Shown here: piece after piece, positions 16,794 through 25,544 of the stretch
Layout of the letters: every line of letters begins with the position of its first letter
Position numbering within the stretch: the stretch's first letter is position 1
Assembly (NCBI GenBank): GCA_045595285.1
Contig: JAZOAC010000027.1
Span: 16,367-80,366 of the forward strand
DNA length: 64,000 bases
Direction of reading: 5' to 3'
Source of the DNA: UBA1731 sp045595285
GTDB taxonomy: Bacteria; Verrucomicrobiota; Kiritimatiellia; RFP12; UBA1067
Notes under the pieces: generated by a model
Told to the model about the DNA's origin: nothing
Seen by the model: the letters and a program-made list of their open reading frames with translations, nothing else
Databases searched by the model: none
Translations under genes and position numbers: made by a program

Positions 16794-18314
16794 ATGTCAT
16801 TCAATCGTCGTTCATTTTTGAAAGGTTTTGCCTTGTCCGCCGCAGTTGCGACAGGCGGATGCAGGAGTTTTTTCATCGGCAAGTCCGCCAAGGTCGTTCC
16901 GCCGGGGCAGAAGGTCCGTCTCGGCATCATAGGGTCGGGCGGAAAGGGGATGTACGACTGGACGCATCTTTATGCCGACGGCGCGGAGATTGTCGCGTTC
17001 TGCGATGTCGATTCCTTGATGATTGACGCGGCTCTCGCGAAATTCCAGGAGCTTGGCGGGAATGTGTCCAAGGTTCGACGCTACTCCGACTGGCGCAAGA
17101 TGCTTGAGCGCGAAGAGCGCAACATCGATGCGGTCACGGTGTCCACGCCAGACCACATGCACGCGGCCATCGCCGTCACGGCGATGAAGCTCGGCATCCA
17201 TTGCTATGTGCAGAAACCGCTTGTCCGCACGCTTTGGGAAAACAAGGTGTTCGGAGAGGTCGCCCGTGAGAACGGAGTGGTGACCCAGATGGGCAGTCAA
17301 GGCTCATCCGGCAGCGGGCATCGCCGCAATGTGGAGCTTCTGCAGCAGGGTGTGATTGGCGACATCAAGGAGATCCATGTCTGGACGGATCGGCCGATAT
17401 GGCCTCAGGGACATGCGGCAAAGAGCTTTACCAGGCTCGCGCCTTCCAGTGTGCCGTCCAACCTGAACTGGGATGCCTGGCTTGGCTGTGCGTACAAGCG
17501 TCCGTTCATCGGCGACAGACCGGATTCCTACGTGTTCGATTTCAAGAACAGGTATGCGGAGAATATCAAGGGGGTTTACCACAGGTTCAATTGGAGAGCC
17601 TTTTATGATTTTGGCACCGGCGCATTCGGCGACATGGCGTGCCATACAATGAACCTTCCGTTCCGCGGAGCTGAGCTTGGCGTCCCGACGAAGGCTGAAT
17701 GCAAGATGTCCGTCGAACCAAATGATACGGCCTATCCACTGCGTTCAATCGTAGAGGTTACCTACGCACCTCGCGCAAGCCGTGTTCGAGTTGGACACGC
17801 CCTCCCCGAGACGAAGGTCATATGGTATGATGGCGATCACCAGCCATCGGCCGAAATCATGCCACAGGTCGTCAATACGCTCAAGGCCGTTCCCCGTACC
17901 GGATGCTACATCATCGGGACGAAAGGTGTCGTATGCTCGCTCAGCGACTATGGCCAGACGGCTCTCATAGCCCTCAACGGCGAGGATCGGGTGCGCAGCA
18001 CAACCAAGCATCCTGCATGCACCGCGCTCGGCAGCTACATTCCGAGGCGCAAGGAGAAGGGCGAGCTTGGGATATACGGAGAGTTCCTTGATGCAATAAA
18101 GGGCGAGACGCCCGTCATCGGTGAAACGCACTCACGCTGTTACGCCGACATCGAGCATTCCATTCCCATGATGGAGGGTATGCTTGTCGGATGCATCGCC
18201 CAGCGCATTCCTGGCGTGCTTGAGTGGGACAGCGCAAACCAGGTGTTCCTGAATAGCAGGGAGGCCAACGATTTTGTCAAGCCTCACATCCGTTCCGGCT
18301 GGGAGTTTGTCTAA
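16794..18314 (+). CDS. Gfo/Idh/MocA-family oxidoreductase, Tat lipoprotein
   Basis: This is a 506-residue protein with the Tat motif NRRSFLKGF and lipobox ATGGC. The Rossmann motif LGIIGSGGKGMYD follows, then VSTPDHMHAAIA and the family lysine in HCYVQKPL. The C-terminal half is the usual beta-sheet substrate domain. Secreted Gfo/Idh proteins of this kind are common in PVC bacteria and Bacteroidetes, where they oxidise or rearrange sugars with tightly bound NAD. The start lies eight to ten bases after CATAAT/TACATA, with TTGACC at 16754. The neighbouring Tat lipoprotein suggests a shared periplasmic glycan pathway. Confidence 0.88.
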   Translation: MSFNRRSFLKGFALSAAVATGGCRSFFIGKSAKVVPPGQKVRLGIIGSGGKGMYDWTHLYADGAEIVAFCDVDSLMIDAALAKFQELGGNVSKVRRYSDWRKMLEREERNIDAVTVSTPDHMHAAIAVTAMKLGIHCYVQKPLVRTLWENKVFGEVARENGVVTQMGSQGSSGSGHRRNVELLQQGVIGDIKEIHVWTDRPIWPQGHAAKSFTRLAPSSVPSNLNWDAWLGCAYKRPFIGDRPDSYVFDFKNRYAENIKGVYHRFNWRAFYDFGTGAFGDMACHTMNLPFRGAELGVPTKAECKMSVEPNDTAYPLRSIVEVTYAPRASRVRVGHALPETKVIWYDGDHQPSAEIMPQVVNTLKAVPRTGCYIIGTKGVVCSLSDYGQTALIALNGEDRVRSTTKHPACTALGSYIPRRKEKGELGIYGEFLDAIKGETPVIGETHSRCYADIEHSIPMMEGMLVGCIAQRIPGVLEWDSANQVFLNSREANDFVKPHIRSGWEFV

Positions 18315-20273
18315 TTGCTTGATTTCAGAAACATATCCGTCCATTACGGGCATCAGAATGTCCTGACGGACGTTACGTTCCGCGTAAACAAAGGTGAGCG
18401 TGTCGGCATCGTCGGACCCAACGGCAGCGGCAAGTCCACACTCTTCAAGATTGTGCTTGATGAACTTTCGACCGATCATGGCGAGCTCATAATCGAAGGT
18501 TCGCCCACGATAGGTTCGACCCGACAGAATCCGGAGCCTGAATTCCCCGAGGAGACGCTTCTCCAGTATGCCGTGCGCGGAGTGCCCGGCTTCTGCGACC
18601 TGGAGGCCAAGATGAAGTCCCTGGAGTCGCGCATGGACGCCGGCGAGGATGTGTTCAAGGAATACGGCGAGGTCCAGACGGCCTTTGAGCACATGGGCGG
18701 CTATGATCTCGAGACGCGCGTGAAGGTGGCGCTGGGCGGCCTCGGCTTCTCCGTCGAGGAGTTCGACAAGCCGTTCAGGTCGTTCTCCGGAGGATGGCGC
18801 ATGCGCGCCGAGCTGTCGCGCGTGCTTGCCTCCACTCCTGACCTGCTTCTTCTTGACGAACCCTCCAACTACCTCGATCTGCCCGCGGTCGAATGGCTGC
18901 AGAAATATCTCAAGCAGTATCAGGGTACGCTCATGCTGATCTCGCATGACCGATATCTGCTGAAGACGCTCACCGACATAATCGTCGAGGTCGATGCCGA
19001 GACCGTCACGAGGTACGAAGGCGATCTCGACTGGTACCTGCGGGAACGTGAGGTCAGGTACGAACACCTGAAGGCGGCGAAGGAGAACCAGGATCACCAC
19101 CGCGAACAGCTCCAGCGCTTTGTGGACCGCTTCCGCGCCACCGCGTCCAAGGCGGCGCAGGCGCAGAGCAGGCAGAAACTCATCGACAAGATAGACGAGG
19201 TCCGCATCGTCCTGCCGAAACGCTATACGCAGTCCGGCAGGCTCCGCCTTGCGGAGCCGCCGTCCAGCGGCATCGAGATGTTCCGGTGCGAGGATCTCAC
19301 GTTCTCCTATGACGGCGTGAAGAACATTCTGCACGATGTTTCTTTCAACATCACCCGCGGCGACAAGGTGGCCCTCATCGGCTACAACGGTCTCGGCAAG
19401 ACCACGCTAATGCGCATCATCGCCGGCACCCGCCAGCCCACGGGCGGCAAGGCCGTGCTTGGGCACAATGTTGTCCCCGGATACCTTTCGCAGGAGTTTG
19501 CGGAGACGATACCTCCGGACGTCTCCGTGTACAGAAACGCAAAGAACGCATGGGATGCGCACGGCGGCGGACCGGAGAAGCAGTTCCGCAACCAGCTTGG
19601 CGCGTTCGGCTTCGACGAAAACGACATCGAGAAGCCGGCCGGCGTCCTTTCCGGCGGCGAAAAGATACGTCTTGCGTTCCTGCGCCTTTTCCTCACCGCC
19701 CCCAATTTCCTCCTTCTCGACGAGCCTACGACCCATCTTGACCTTGACGGACGCCGTCTTCTTCAGGATGCGCTCAAGAAATACTCCGGCACGATACTCA
19801 TCGTTTCGCACGATATCGAATTCGTCCGCGAGGTGGCGACATCGGTACTGGAGATAACGCGTGAAGGGGTGCGGTCCTTCCCCGGCGGCTACGACTACTA
19901 TTGCGAGAAGAAATCGCAGATGGCTGCGCAGTCCGGCGGTGTACGTTCGGCGTCCGCCCATGACGGTTCGCGTTCGCCTGACGCATCCTCCGCGCCGACG
20001 GCCAAGGAACTTCGCCAGCAGCGTGCCGCAGAGCGCGCGAAGAACGCGCCCCGCATAAAGGAGCTCAGGAGAAAGGTCGAAACCGCCGAGCGGAAGATCG
20101 ATGAACTCCAGCAGAGTCTCGACACCGCTTCCGAAGAACTGTTCAACCCGAGGCCCACGACGAATTTCGAGGAGCTGAACAGAACGGTGCGCACGCTCCA
20201 GTTCGAGATCGACCGCTATACGGCGGAATGGGAAGAGGCTGCGACCGAGCTGGAGAGCCTTTCGCAGTCCTGA
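18315..20273 (+). CDS. ABC-F family ATPase
   Basis: This 652-residue soluble protein has two ABC domains and no membrane segments. It shows Walker A GPNGSGKST (Lys40) and GYNGLGKTT (about 356-364), signatures FSGGWRMR and LSGGEKIR, and Walker B LLLLDEPSNYLD and LLLDEPTTHLD. The linker is charged (YEHLKAAKENQDHHREQLQRF) and the C-terminal tail (about 560-650) is a coiled coil as in Uup and related proteins. ABC-F proteins act on the ribosome to relieve stalled translation. The start is a TTG directly after the TAA of the preceding gene, indicating coupled translation. Confidence 0.9.
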   Translation: MLDFRNISVHYGHQNVLTDVTFRVNKGERVGIVGPNGSGKSTLFKIVLDELSTDHGELIIEGSPTIGSTRQNPEPEFPEETLLQYAVRGVPGFCDLEAKMKSLESRMDAGEDVFKEYGEVQTAFEHMGGYDLETRVKVALGGLGFSVEEFDKPFRSFSGGWRMRAELSRVLASTPDLLLLDEPSNYLDLPAVEWLQKYLKQYQGTLMLISHDRYLLKTLTDIIVEVDAETVTRYEGDLDWYLREREVRYEHLKAAKENQDHHREQLQRFVDRFRATASKAAQAQSRQKLIDKIDEVRIVLPKRYTQSGRLRLAEPPSSGIEMFRCEDLTFSYDGVKNILHDVSFNITRGDKVALIGYNGLGKTTLMRIIAGTRQPTGGKAVLGHNVVPGYLSQEFAETIPPDVSVYRNAKNAWDAHGGGPEKQFRNQLGAFGFDENDIEKPAGVLSGGEKIRLAFLRLFLTAPNFLLLDEPTTHLDLDGRRLLQDALKKYSGTILIVSHDIEFVREVATSVLEITREGVRSFPGGYDYYCEKKSQMAAQSGGVRSASAHDGSRSPDASSAPTAKELRQQRAAERAKNAPRIKELRRKVETAERKIDELQQSLDTASEELFNPRPTTNFEELNRTVRTLQFEIDRYTAEWEEAATELESLSQS

Positions 20274-22667
20274 TTGATTCCTTGTCCAGTCATGGGAATT
20301 GGTTCCTTACATATGGTTCAGACCTTCCAGTGCGAGAACAGACCGAAACCGATCCTGGTCGAGCGGAACGGGAAGTTCTACGCCAGATGGACGCGTGACG
20401 ACGAAGTCATGCGTTCGCGCAACCGCAGCATTCTGGAGCGGCTTGACCGGATATGTTCAGTGGACGATGCATTTCTTGATGTGTTGCGTTCAGACGACGC
20501 GGAGGTGAAATGGGCATCCAGAGAAGATCTCGTGGATCTAGGGCGGCGAATTGCGGCATGGCAGGTTGATTCCGCGCCGGGTCCGTCGGAATGCACAAAG
20601 GTCAGGTTCCGTATTTCCGTGCCAGAGGGCAAACAGGGCGGCCGGCGCAGGCATGATCTGCCGGAGAGTCAGCCCTGGCGGCTTGAAGCGGTTCTGCCGC
20701 CGGATGACCGCGCCGCGCTCAGGGCACTTGGCTTCGCCTGCCGCGCATACGCTCCGTTGCGCGGCATGGTCGGCCGGTCGATGGAGCTGGAGCAGTCTGA
20801 GGCGGAGACGTTTCTCCGGATTGGCGTACCCGCTCTCAAGGAGGCCGGATATGTGGTGGAGATGCCGGAAGGACTCGACGCAGGGATATCCGCTGAGGCG
20901 GAGATGGTTCCGGACGGGAAATCTCCCGGCAAGGCCTCGGCCAAAACGGTAAAGGCGAAGATCACGGTCCGGGTGGCCGGAGAGAAGGTGTCGCGTGCGG
21001 ACATCGCCTTTCTGCTGGATCAGGGCTCCAGCATCGTGTTCTTCCGCGGACGCTGGATAGAGGTTGACCGCGGCATCCTGAAAAACGCTCTGAAGGTGCT
21101 CGATGCCCACGGCAGGAAAATGTCGGAGCGGGAGGCGATGTCCTTCGCGCTTGGGTTCCGCAGGGCGCGCGGGCTTGCGGCCACGCGCGTGAAGGGCACG
21201 GGCTGGCTGGGCAGGATCCTGGACGAACTGAAGTCCGGCGGCAGTTTCAAGGTGCTGTCCCGTCCCAAGGGATTCAAGGGTTCGCTCCGGGATTATCAGC
21301 AGAGGGGCTATTCGTGGCTGAAGCACCTTACGGACAGGGGGTTCGGCGCACTTTTGGCGGATGACATGGGTCTGGGGAAGACGATCCAGACGATTGCCTG
21401 GCTCATGAAGCGCCGTGAGGCGTCGGGTGGCAGACACGCGCTCATCGTCGCGCCCGTCAGCGTCACCATGAACTGGATGCGGGAATTCGCGAAGTTCGCG
21501 CCGTCGATGAAGGTGATGATGCATCAGGGGAAGGGGCGTCTTGCCGGAAGTTCGTTCCTGAGGGCGGCAAAGGGATATGACGTCGTGATCACCGGATATC
21601 CGCTTTTCGTGAAGGATTTCAGGATTCTTGCCGATGCCGGATTTGATGCGCTTGTGCTGGACGAGGCGCAGATGATAAAGAACCCCGATACGCGGGTGTC
21701 GCAGACGGCTCGGGCGTTTCCGTGCGTTGACAGGGTGGCGCTCACCGGTACGCCGTTCGAGAACCGAGTTATCGACATCTGGAGCATCGAGGAGTTCCTG
21801 AATGCGGGTCTTCTAGGGCCGAGGGGCGAGTTCGTAGAGGACTTCGAGCGTCCGATCCGCGAGGGAGGAGCCGCGCCGGCGATGGCCGAGCTGAAGAAGG
21901 CTCTCGCTCCATTTCTGCTTCGCCGGCTAAAGAACGATCCCGATATCGCCGCAGAGCTCGGCGACAAGCGGGAGGTCCGTGAATATTGCGTGCTGTCGCC
22001 AAGGCAGAGGGCGGCATACGAAGTTGCGCTTGCACGCTACGCGAACGCGCCTCGCGAGGAACGCGGTTCGAAGGGGCAGGCTCTTGCGCTTCTTACTGAG
22101 CTCAAGCTCATATGCGACGGACTTGGCGGCGACGGGGATGTGTATGGCGGCAAGGTGGAGCGTCTTCTTGAGCTTCTGGAGAGCATTTTCGACGCCGGAG
22201 AGTCCGCGCTGGTGTTCACCCAGTACGTGAAGGTCGCCGAAAGGCTCAAGTCTCTCATCGAAAAGAAGTTCTCCCGAAAGGTGCTCTTCCTACACGGGGG
22301 ACAGACCCCGGCCGTGCGCGATGCGCAGATCGCCGCCTTCAATGCATCCGAGACGCCCACGGCGTTTGTCCTGTCGCTGAAGGCGGGCGGTTTCGGCCTG
22401 AACCTCACGAAGGCCACGCATGTCATACACTACGACCGCTGGTGGAACCCTGCCGTCGAGAACCAGGCTACCGACCGGGCCCACCGCATCGGGCAGACCC
22501 GCACCGTGTTTGTGCACCTTTTCATCTCGCACGGCACGCTTGAGGACCGGATTGACCGGATTCTTGAGGAAAAGCGCACGATTGCCGGCGAACTTGTCGT
22601 CTCGGGGGAGAGTTTCCTGTTGAAGATGAGTGACAGGGAGTTCGCCAAGACCGTCGCCTTGGACTGA
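20274..22667 (+). CDS. SNF2-family helicase-like ATPase
   Basis: This is a protein of about 790 residues. The N-terminal 330 residues are a bacterial-specific region without a clear motif. The two RecA-like lobes follow: DDMGLGKTIQT (motif I, about 365), LDEAQMIKNP (motif II, about 462), LTGTPFENRVIDIWSI (III), VFTQYVK (IV), LKAGGFGLNLTKATHVIHYDRWWNP (V) and QATDRAHRIGQ (VI). Such proteins translocate on DNA or remodel complexes. A TTG at 20274 abuts the previous stop, but ATGs at 20292 and 20313 are possible starts; none has a good ribosome-binding site. The motif GGGGGACAGACCCCGG lies at 22296-22311. Confidence 0.9.
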   Translation: MIPCPVMGIGSLHMVQTFQCENRPKPILVERNGKFYARWTRDDEVMRSRNRSILERLDRICSVDDAFLDVLRSDDAEVKWASREDLVDLGRRIAAWQVDSAPGPSECTKVRFRISVPEGKQGGRRRHDLPESQPWRLEAVLPPDDRAALRALGFACRAYAPLRGMVGRSMELEQSEAETFLRIGVPALKEAGYVVEMPEGLDAGISAEAEMVPDGKSPGKASAKTVKAKITVRVAGEKVSRADIAFLLDQGSSIVFFRGRWIEVDRGILKNALKVLDAHGRKMSEREAMSFALGFRRARGLAATRVKGTGWLGRILDELKSGGSFKVLSRPKGFKGSLRDYQQRGYSWLKHLTDRGFGALLADDMGLGKTIQTIAWLMKRREASGGRHALIVAPVSVTMNWMREFAKFAPSMKVMMHQGKGRLAGSSFLRAAKGYDVVITGYPLFVKDFRILADAGFDALVLDEAQMIKNPDTRVSQTARAFPCVDRVALTGTPFENRVIDIWSIEEFLNAGLLGPRGEFVEDFERPIREGGAAPAMAELKKALAPFLLRRLKNDPDIAAELGDKREVREYCVLSPRQRAAYEVALARYANAPREERGSKGQALALLTELKLICDGLGGDGDVYGGKVERLLELLESIFDAGESALVFTQYVKVAERLKSLIEKKFSRKVLFLHGGQTPAVRDAQIAAFNASETPTAFVLSLKAGGFGLNLTKATHVIHYDRWWNPAVENQATDRAHRIGQTRTVFVHLFISHGTLEDRIDRILEEKRTIAGELVVSGESFLLKMSDREFAKTVALD
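22296..22311. repeat. GGGGGACAGACCCCGG in the SNF2 gene
   Basis: Contains the motif with longer complementary ends (GGGG/CCCC, loop ACAGA). It is read as HGGQTPA where SNF2 proteins usually have similar residues, so coincidence cannot be excluded. Confidence 0.4.
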
Positions 22668-22830
22668 CCTTTTCGATTTGGACGGGCTCGGCTTCCAGTC
22701 TCGTGAACCGTTACCTGTGTCTTTTCTCATGCATTCGTCCTGTCAGGATATCCATGTGGTTGATGGTTCCGGGATGATGGAAGGGCTGGATGTACAGCTA
22801 CAATTCCTTCCATCTTGAAATCAAACAACC

Positions 22831-22836
22831 AAGGAG
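22831..22836 (+). promoter_or_regulatory. Ribosome-binding site fixing the start of the small gene at 22842
   Basis: AAGGAG with a 5-base spacer to ATG 22842. It is one of the strongest Shine-Dalgarno sequences in the window and supports a real gene starting here rather than at 22815. TACAAT at 22798-22803 could be its -10 box. Confidence 0.6.
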
Positions 22837-22841
22837 TACTG

Positions 22842-23081
22842 ATGAAGACAACACCATCGATTAGGATGATCACCGAGGAGTATCCCAAAATCGCGTCCGT
22901 TGAAAGAATGCTGATATTGAGTGATTTTCCGCAGACAAAGAGGGCTGATCGCGCCGCATTCCGCCGCAATTGCCTTGAAATGAACGACCTTGCCGCCGAG
23001 GAGCGCGGGCCCATGAATCCGATTGCTCTTCTCATGCTCGCCGACCTTGTCGCACTCGCTCTTTGCCGCCATCGTACGTAA
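22842..23081 (+). CDS. Small protein of unknown function
   Basis: This is a 79-residue protein with an amphipathic N-terminal region (ITEEYPKIASVERMLILSDF) and a hydrophobic C-terminal stretch (NPIALLMLADLVALAL) that could be one membrane helix or a buried helix. I do not recognise a family. The strong ribosome-binding site and coding-like composition support it. It stands alone between the SNF2 gene and a 417-base intergenic stretch. Confidence 0.5.
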   Translation: MKTTPSIRMITEEYPKIASVERMLILSDFPQTKRADRAAFRRNCLEMNDLAAEERGPMNPIALLMLADLVALALCRHRT

Positions 23082-23498
23082 GTTAGTGGTTGGTGTCCCA
23101 CCAGCGCTTTGGTGCGTGAATGTCCATTGAGATAACTTTTGACAGGATTTGCAGGATTCATGGGATTTCATCCGTACAGTAATCTAGCAAATCTTGTTAA
23201 CCTGAATTAGTCAGTTGGATTATGCTCAGTGTCGTTAGAGATAATAAAATAAGCGACAATATCGATTTCTGGCTCTCACCCAGTGGGTGAAGAGCAAAGA
23301 CAAAGGCAAATCACAAATTTTACTGCCTCAGACGGTGATTTCTGCCCGCCAACTGCCGAATTTAGGGTTAATCCTGTCTGAAGTTATAGTCAAGGGACAT
23401 GGCTGAGGCCCGCCGAGGTTTACCGAAGATTTTCGCTATTATTGACAGGGGTGATTTGATATAATAGGGGCATAAGAATTTACGAGGAGTTTTGTATT
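23082..23498. other. Intergenic stretch with degenerate repeats and a dyad
   Basis: At 23138-23168 lies TTTTGACAGGATTTGCAGGATT, three imperfect copies of a roughly 9-10-bp CAGGATT unit. A partly inverted relative, AATCTTGTTAACCTG, lies near 23192-23206. TCACCCA-G-TGGGTGA (23276-23290) is a perfect dyad. The stretch ends in the ispD promoter region (TATAAT 23460-23465). No reading frame with coding character is seen. Confidence 0.5.
23458..23465 (+). promoter_or_regulatory. Promoter -10 box of ispD
   Basis: TTGATATAAT with the hexamer at 23460-23465, 33 bases before the ATG, followed by the ribosome-binding site GAGGAG (about 23483-23488). A TTGACA at 23442-23447 is only 12 bases upstream, too close for a standard -35, so the -35 is uncertain. 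Confidence 0.5.
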
Positions 23499-24176
23499 AT
23501 GGTTACAGCAATTATAGTCGCGGCAGGCAAATCCGAGCGCATGGGAGGCGGTACGGACAAGGCGTTTCTTAGTCTTGGTTCCAAGCCTGTCGTTGCGTGG
23601 AGTCTTCTTGCCTATGAGAAGAATGTCGATGTTGACAGGATCGTTCTTGTCGTTCGCAAGGATCAGCTTACGGCGGCGAAGGCTGTGGCCAGAATGTTCG
23701 GAATCTCCAAACTCTCCAAGATAGTGCCTGGTGGTGCGCGTCGTCAGGATTCCGTCCAGGCGGGCATGAAGGAGGTTGATTCCGATACCAGAATAGTGGT
23801 TATTCACGATGGTGCGCGTCCGTGCGTTTCGCAGGATGTCATATCCGATGTGATCAAGATGGCTCGCCGCGGTTCTGCTGCAGTTACCGGCAATCGGGTG
23901 CGCGACACCGTAAAGATCGTTGAAAAGGGCAGTACGGTGTCTTCCACTGTTGATCGTACGAAATACTGGGTTGTGCAGACGCCGCAGGCGTTTCCGTATT
24001 CAATGCTTCGCAAGGCGTATGCTGCAGTCGAGGCGGAGCGCAAGGAAGTGTTCGATGATGCGCAGGCCGTCGAAATCGCCGGCGAGTCTGTGAAAATCTG
24101 CGAAAGCGACAAACCCAACATCAAGATAACCACACCCGAAGACCTTCAGGTCGCGGCGGCAATACTCAAGCTTTGA
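23499..24176 (+). CDS. ispD: 2-C-methyl-D-erythritol 4-phosphate cytidylyltransferase
   Basis: This 225-residue enzyme of the MEP isoprenoid pathway joins CTP and methylerythritol phosphate to give CDP-ME. The nucleotide-binding N-terminus AAGKSERMGGGTDKAFL is the family signature, with Lys21 as the PPK-equivalent lysine. Further motifs are PGGARRQDSVQAG, VVIHDGARP, and TPQAFPYSMLRKAY with the acidic pair EVFDDAQAVE. Length is normal. ispF is not adjacent. The phosphoesterase gene follows after three bases. Confidence 0.95.
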   Translation: MVTAIIVAAGKSERMGGGTDKAFLSLGSKPVVAWSLLAYEKNVDVDRIVLVVRKDQLTAAKAVARMFGISKLSKIVPGGARRQDSVQAGMKEVDSDTRIVVIHDGARPCVSQDVISDVIKMARRGSAAVTGNRVRDTVKIVEKGSTVSSTVDRTKYWVVQTPQAFPYSMLRKAYAAVEAERKEVFDDAQAVEIAGESVKICESDKPNIKITTPEDLQVAAAILKL

Positions 24177-24179
24177 TAG

Positions 24180-24929
24180 ATGGCCAAGATTTACGGTATA
24201 CTGGGCGATATCCACGCCAACATCGATGCGATGAGCGTCGTGTTGGACGATGCCGCCGCACAAGGGGTCACCGATTGGATCTGCACGGGCGATGTTGTTG
24301 GATACAATGCCTGTCCGTCCGAGTGCATCAGGCTTGTGCGTGATGAACTTAAGGCTCCAGTCGTATGCGGAAATCACGACTACTATGTAGCGTTCGAGCA
24401 GAATCTAGCGGATTTCCATCCTGCGGCAGCCCAAGCGGTCCTGTGGACGCGCGAGCACATCACAGGCGAGGACATGGATTGGCTTCGTTCCCTTCCGATG
24501 ACCAGGCCGGTGATGGGCATGACGCTTGTGCATGCCACTATGGATATGCCGGACCATTGGGGGTATATCTTCGACGATTTTCAGGCAGCCAGCCATTTCG
24601 TCTACCAGAAAACGCCTGTCTGTTTCCACGGGCACACGCATGTGCCGGTCGTATATGAGCAGACGCCGTTTGGTGCGGTGCATTATGATCCCCGTACATT
24701 TGAAAACGGGGAATTCAAATTAAACATCGGCAAAAAGTACTTCATCAATGTCGGTTCTGTCGGTCAGCCTCGTGACGGAGATTCCAGAGCCAGCTATGTT
24801 GTGTTTGATTCGGGATCGCGTACACTTCGTTTTCGCCGCGTAGCGTATGATGTGGCGAGAGCCCAGGCGCGTGACCGGGCTGCCGGGCTTCCCGAACGCT
24901 GTGCACAGCGCCTAGAGACCGGAAATTGA
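24180..24929 (+). CDS. Calcineurin-like metallophosphoesterase
   Basis: This 249-residue protein carries the dinuclear metal site of the family: LGDIHAN, TGDVVGYNA, CGNHDY, a His region (LVHATMDMP) and GHTHVPVVY. It is closest to the YfcE/MJ0936-like predicted phosphodiesterases annotated as 'metallophosphoesterase family', many of which act on nucleotides or phosphoproteins. The substrate cannot be inferred. It is translationally close to ispD (three-base gap). Confidence 0.88.
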   Translation: MAKIYGILGDIHANIDAMSVVLDDAAAQGVTDWICTGDVVGYNACPSECIRLVRDELKAPVVCGNHDYYVAFEQNLADFHPAAAQAVLWTREHITGEDMDWLRSLPMTRPVMGMTLVHATMDMPDHWGYIFDDFQAASHFVYQKTPVCFHGHTHVPVVYEQTPFGAVHYDPRTFENGEFKLNIGKKYFINVGSVGQPRDGDSRASYVVFDSGSRTLRFRRVAYDVARAQARDRAAGLPERCAQRLETGN

Positions 24930-24950
24930 TATGACGTCTGAAAGGTGGAC

Positions 24951-25529
24951 ATGGTCAGCGAACTGAAACTGTTGCTCATCGCATGTGTTTCGGCCGTGGT
25001 TTTTTCAGGATGTCTCACATCCGCGCCTCCGCCGCCGAAAAGTTGGGTTGTGTCCGCTTCGCGTAAGCATTCCTCCGAACTGATGGTTGACAGGGTCGCG
25101 AGGCTTGGTTCTTTATCGGTAGCCGCTCCTTATGATAAACCGGCCTTGGCGGTTGTGCGGAAGGATGGTTCGGTCGCGTTTGACCGATACAATGTGTTTG
25201 CGTCGTCGCCATCCGCTCTTCTTCGCATGCCATTGGCGGCGCTTCTTGAGAATGATGGTAGGTTCGGTCGCGTGTTGGCGTCCGCAAGTACGGCGCGCGC
25301 GAATTCGACGATTGAAGCGGTTGTTACCGACCTCTCGCTTGATTGCAGGGAAGACGGCAAGCGGGTGGCAAGGGTCTCCGTTTCGCTTGCTGTCATCGAG
25401 AACCGGGAGATAAGCATGTTTCTGGATGGAACAGGCTCGTCAGACGCCGCATCTGGCGACTATTCTGCCGCCTTTTCCGAGGCGTTTGCCGAGGCTGTGG
25501 CAGAAGCCCTGAAGACCATGTCGAAATAA
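24951..25529 (+). CDS. ABC-type transport auxiliary lipoprotein (PqiC/YmbA-like)
   Basis: This is a 192-residue lipoprotein: signal LLLIACVSAVVFSGC with the lipobox cysteine, then a mature part with DRVARLGSLSVAAPYDKPALAVVRKDG, the typical opening of the ABC_trans_aux family in which short strands lead into a helix pair. Family members sit on the outer membrane and work with MCE lipid transporters, but no MCE or permease gene is in the window. The ATG at 24951, five bases after AAAGG, is preferred to the GTG at 24945. Confidence 0.7.
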   Translation: MVSELKLLLIACVSAVVFSGCLTSAPPPPKSWVVSASRKHSSELMVDRVARLGSLSVAAPYDKPALAVVRKDGSVAFDRYNVFASSPSALLRMPLAALLENDGRFGRVLASASTARANSTIEAVVTDLSLDCREDGKRVARVSVSLAVIENREISMFLDGTGSSDAASGDYSAAFSEAFAEAVAEALKTMSK

Positions 25530-25544
25530 CAGCGCGATGACACC

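Noticed and set aside
18132..19334. Minus-strand frame of 400 codons
   Set aside because: It is opposite the Gfo/Idh and ABC-F genes, both of which have complete family motifs.
23442..23465. Consensus TTGACA/TATAAT promoter for ispD
   Set aside because: The hexamers are only 12 bases apart, too close for a standard sigma-70 promoter, so only the -10 box is kept.
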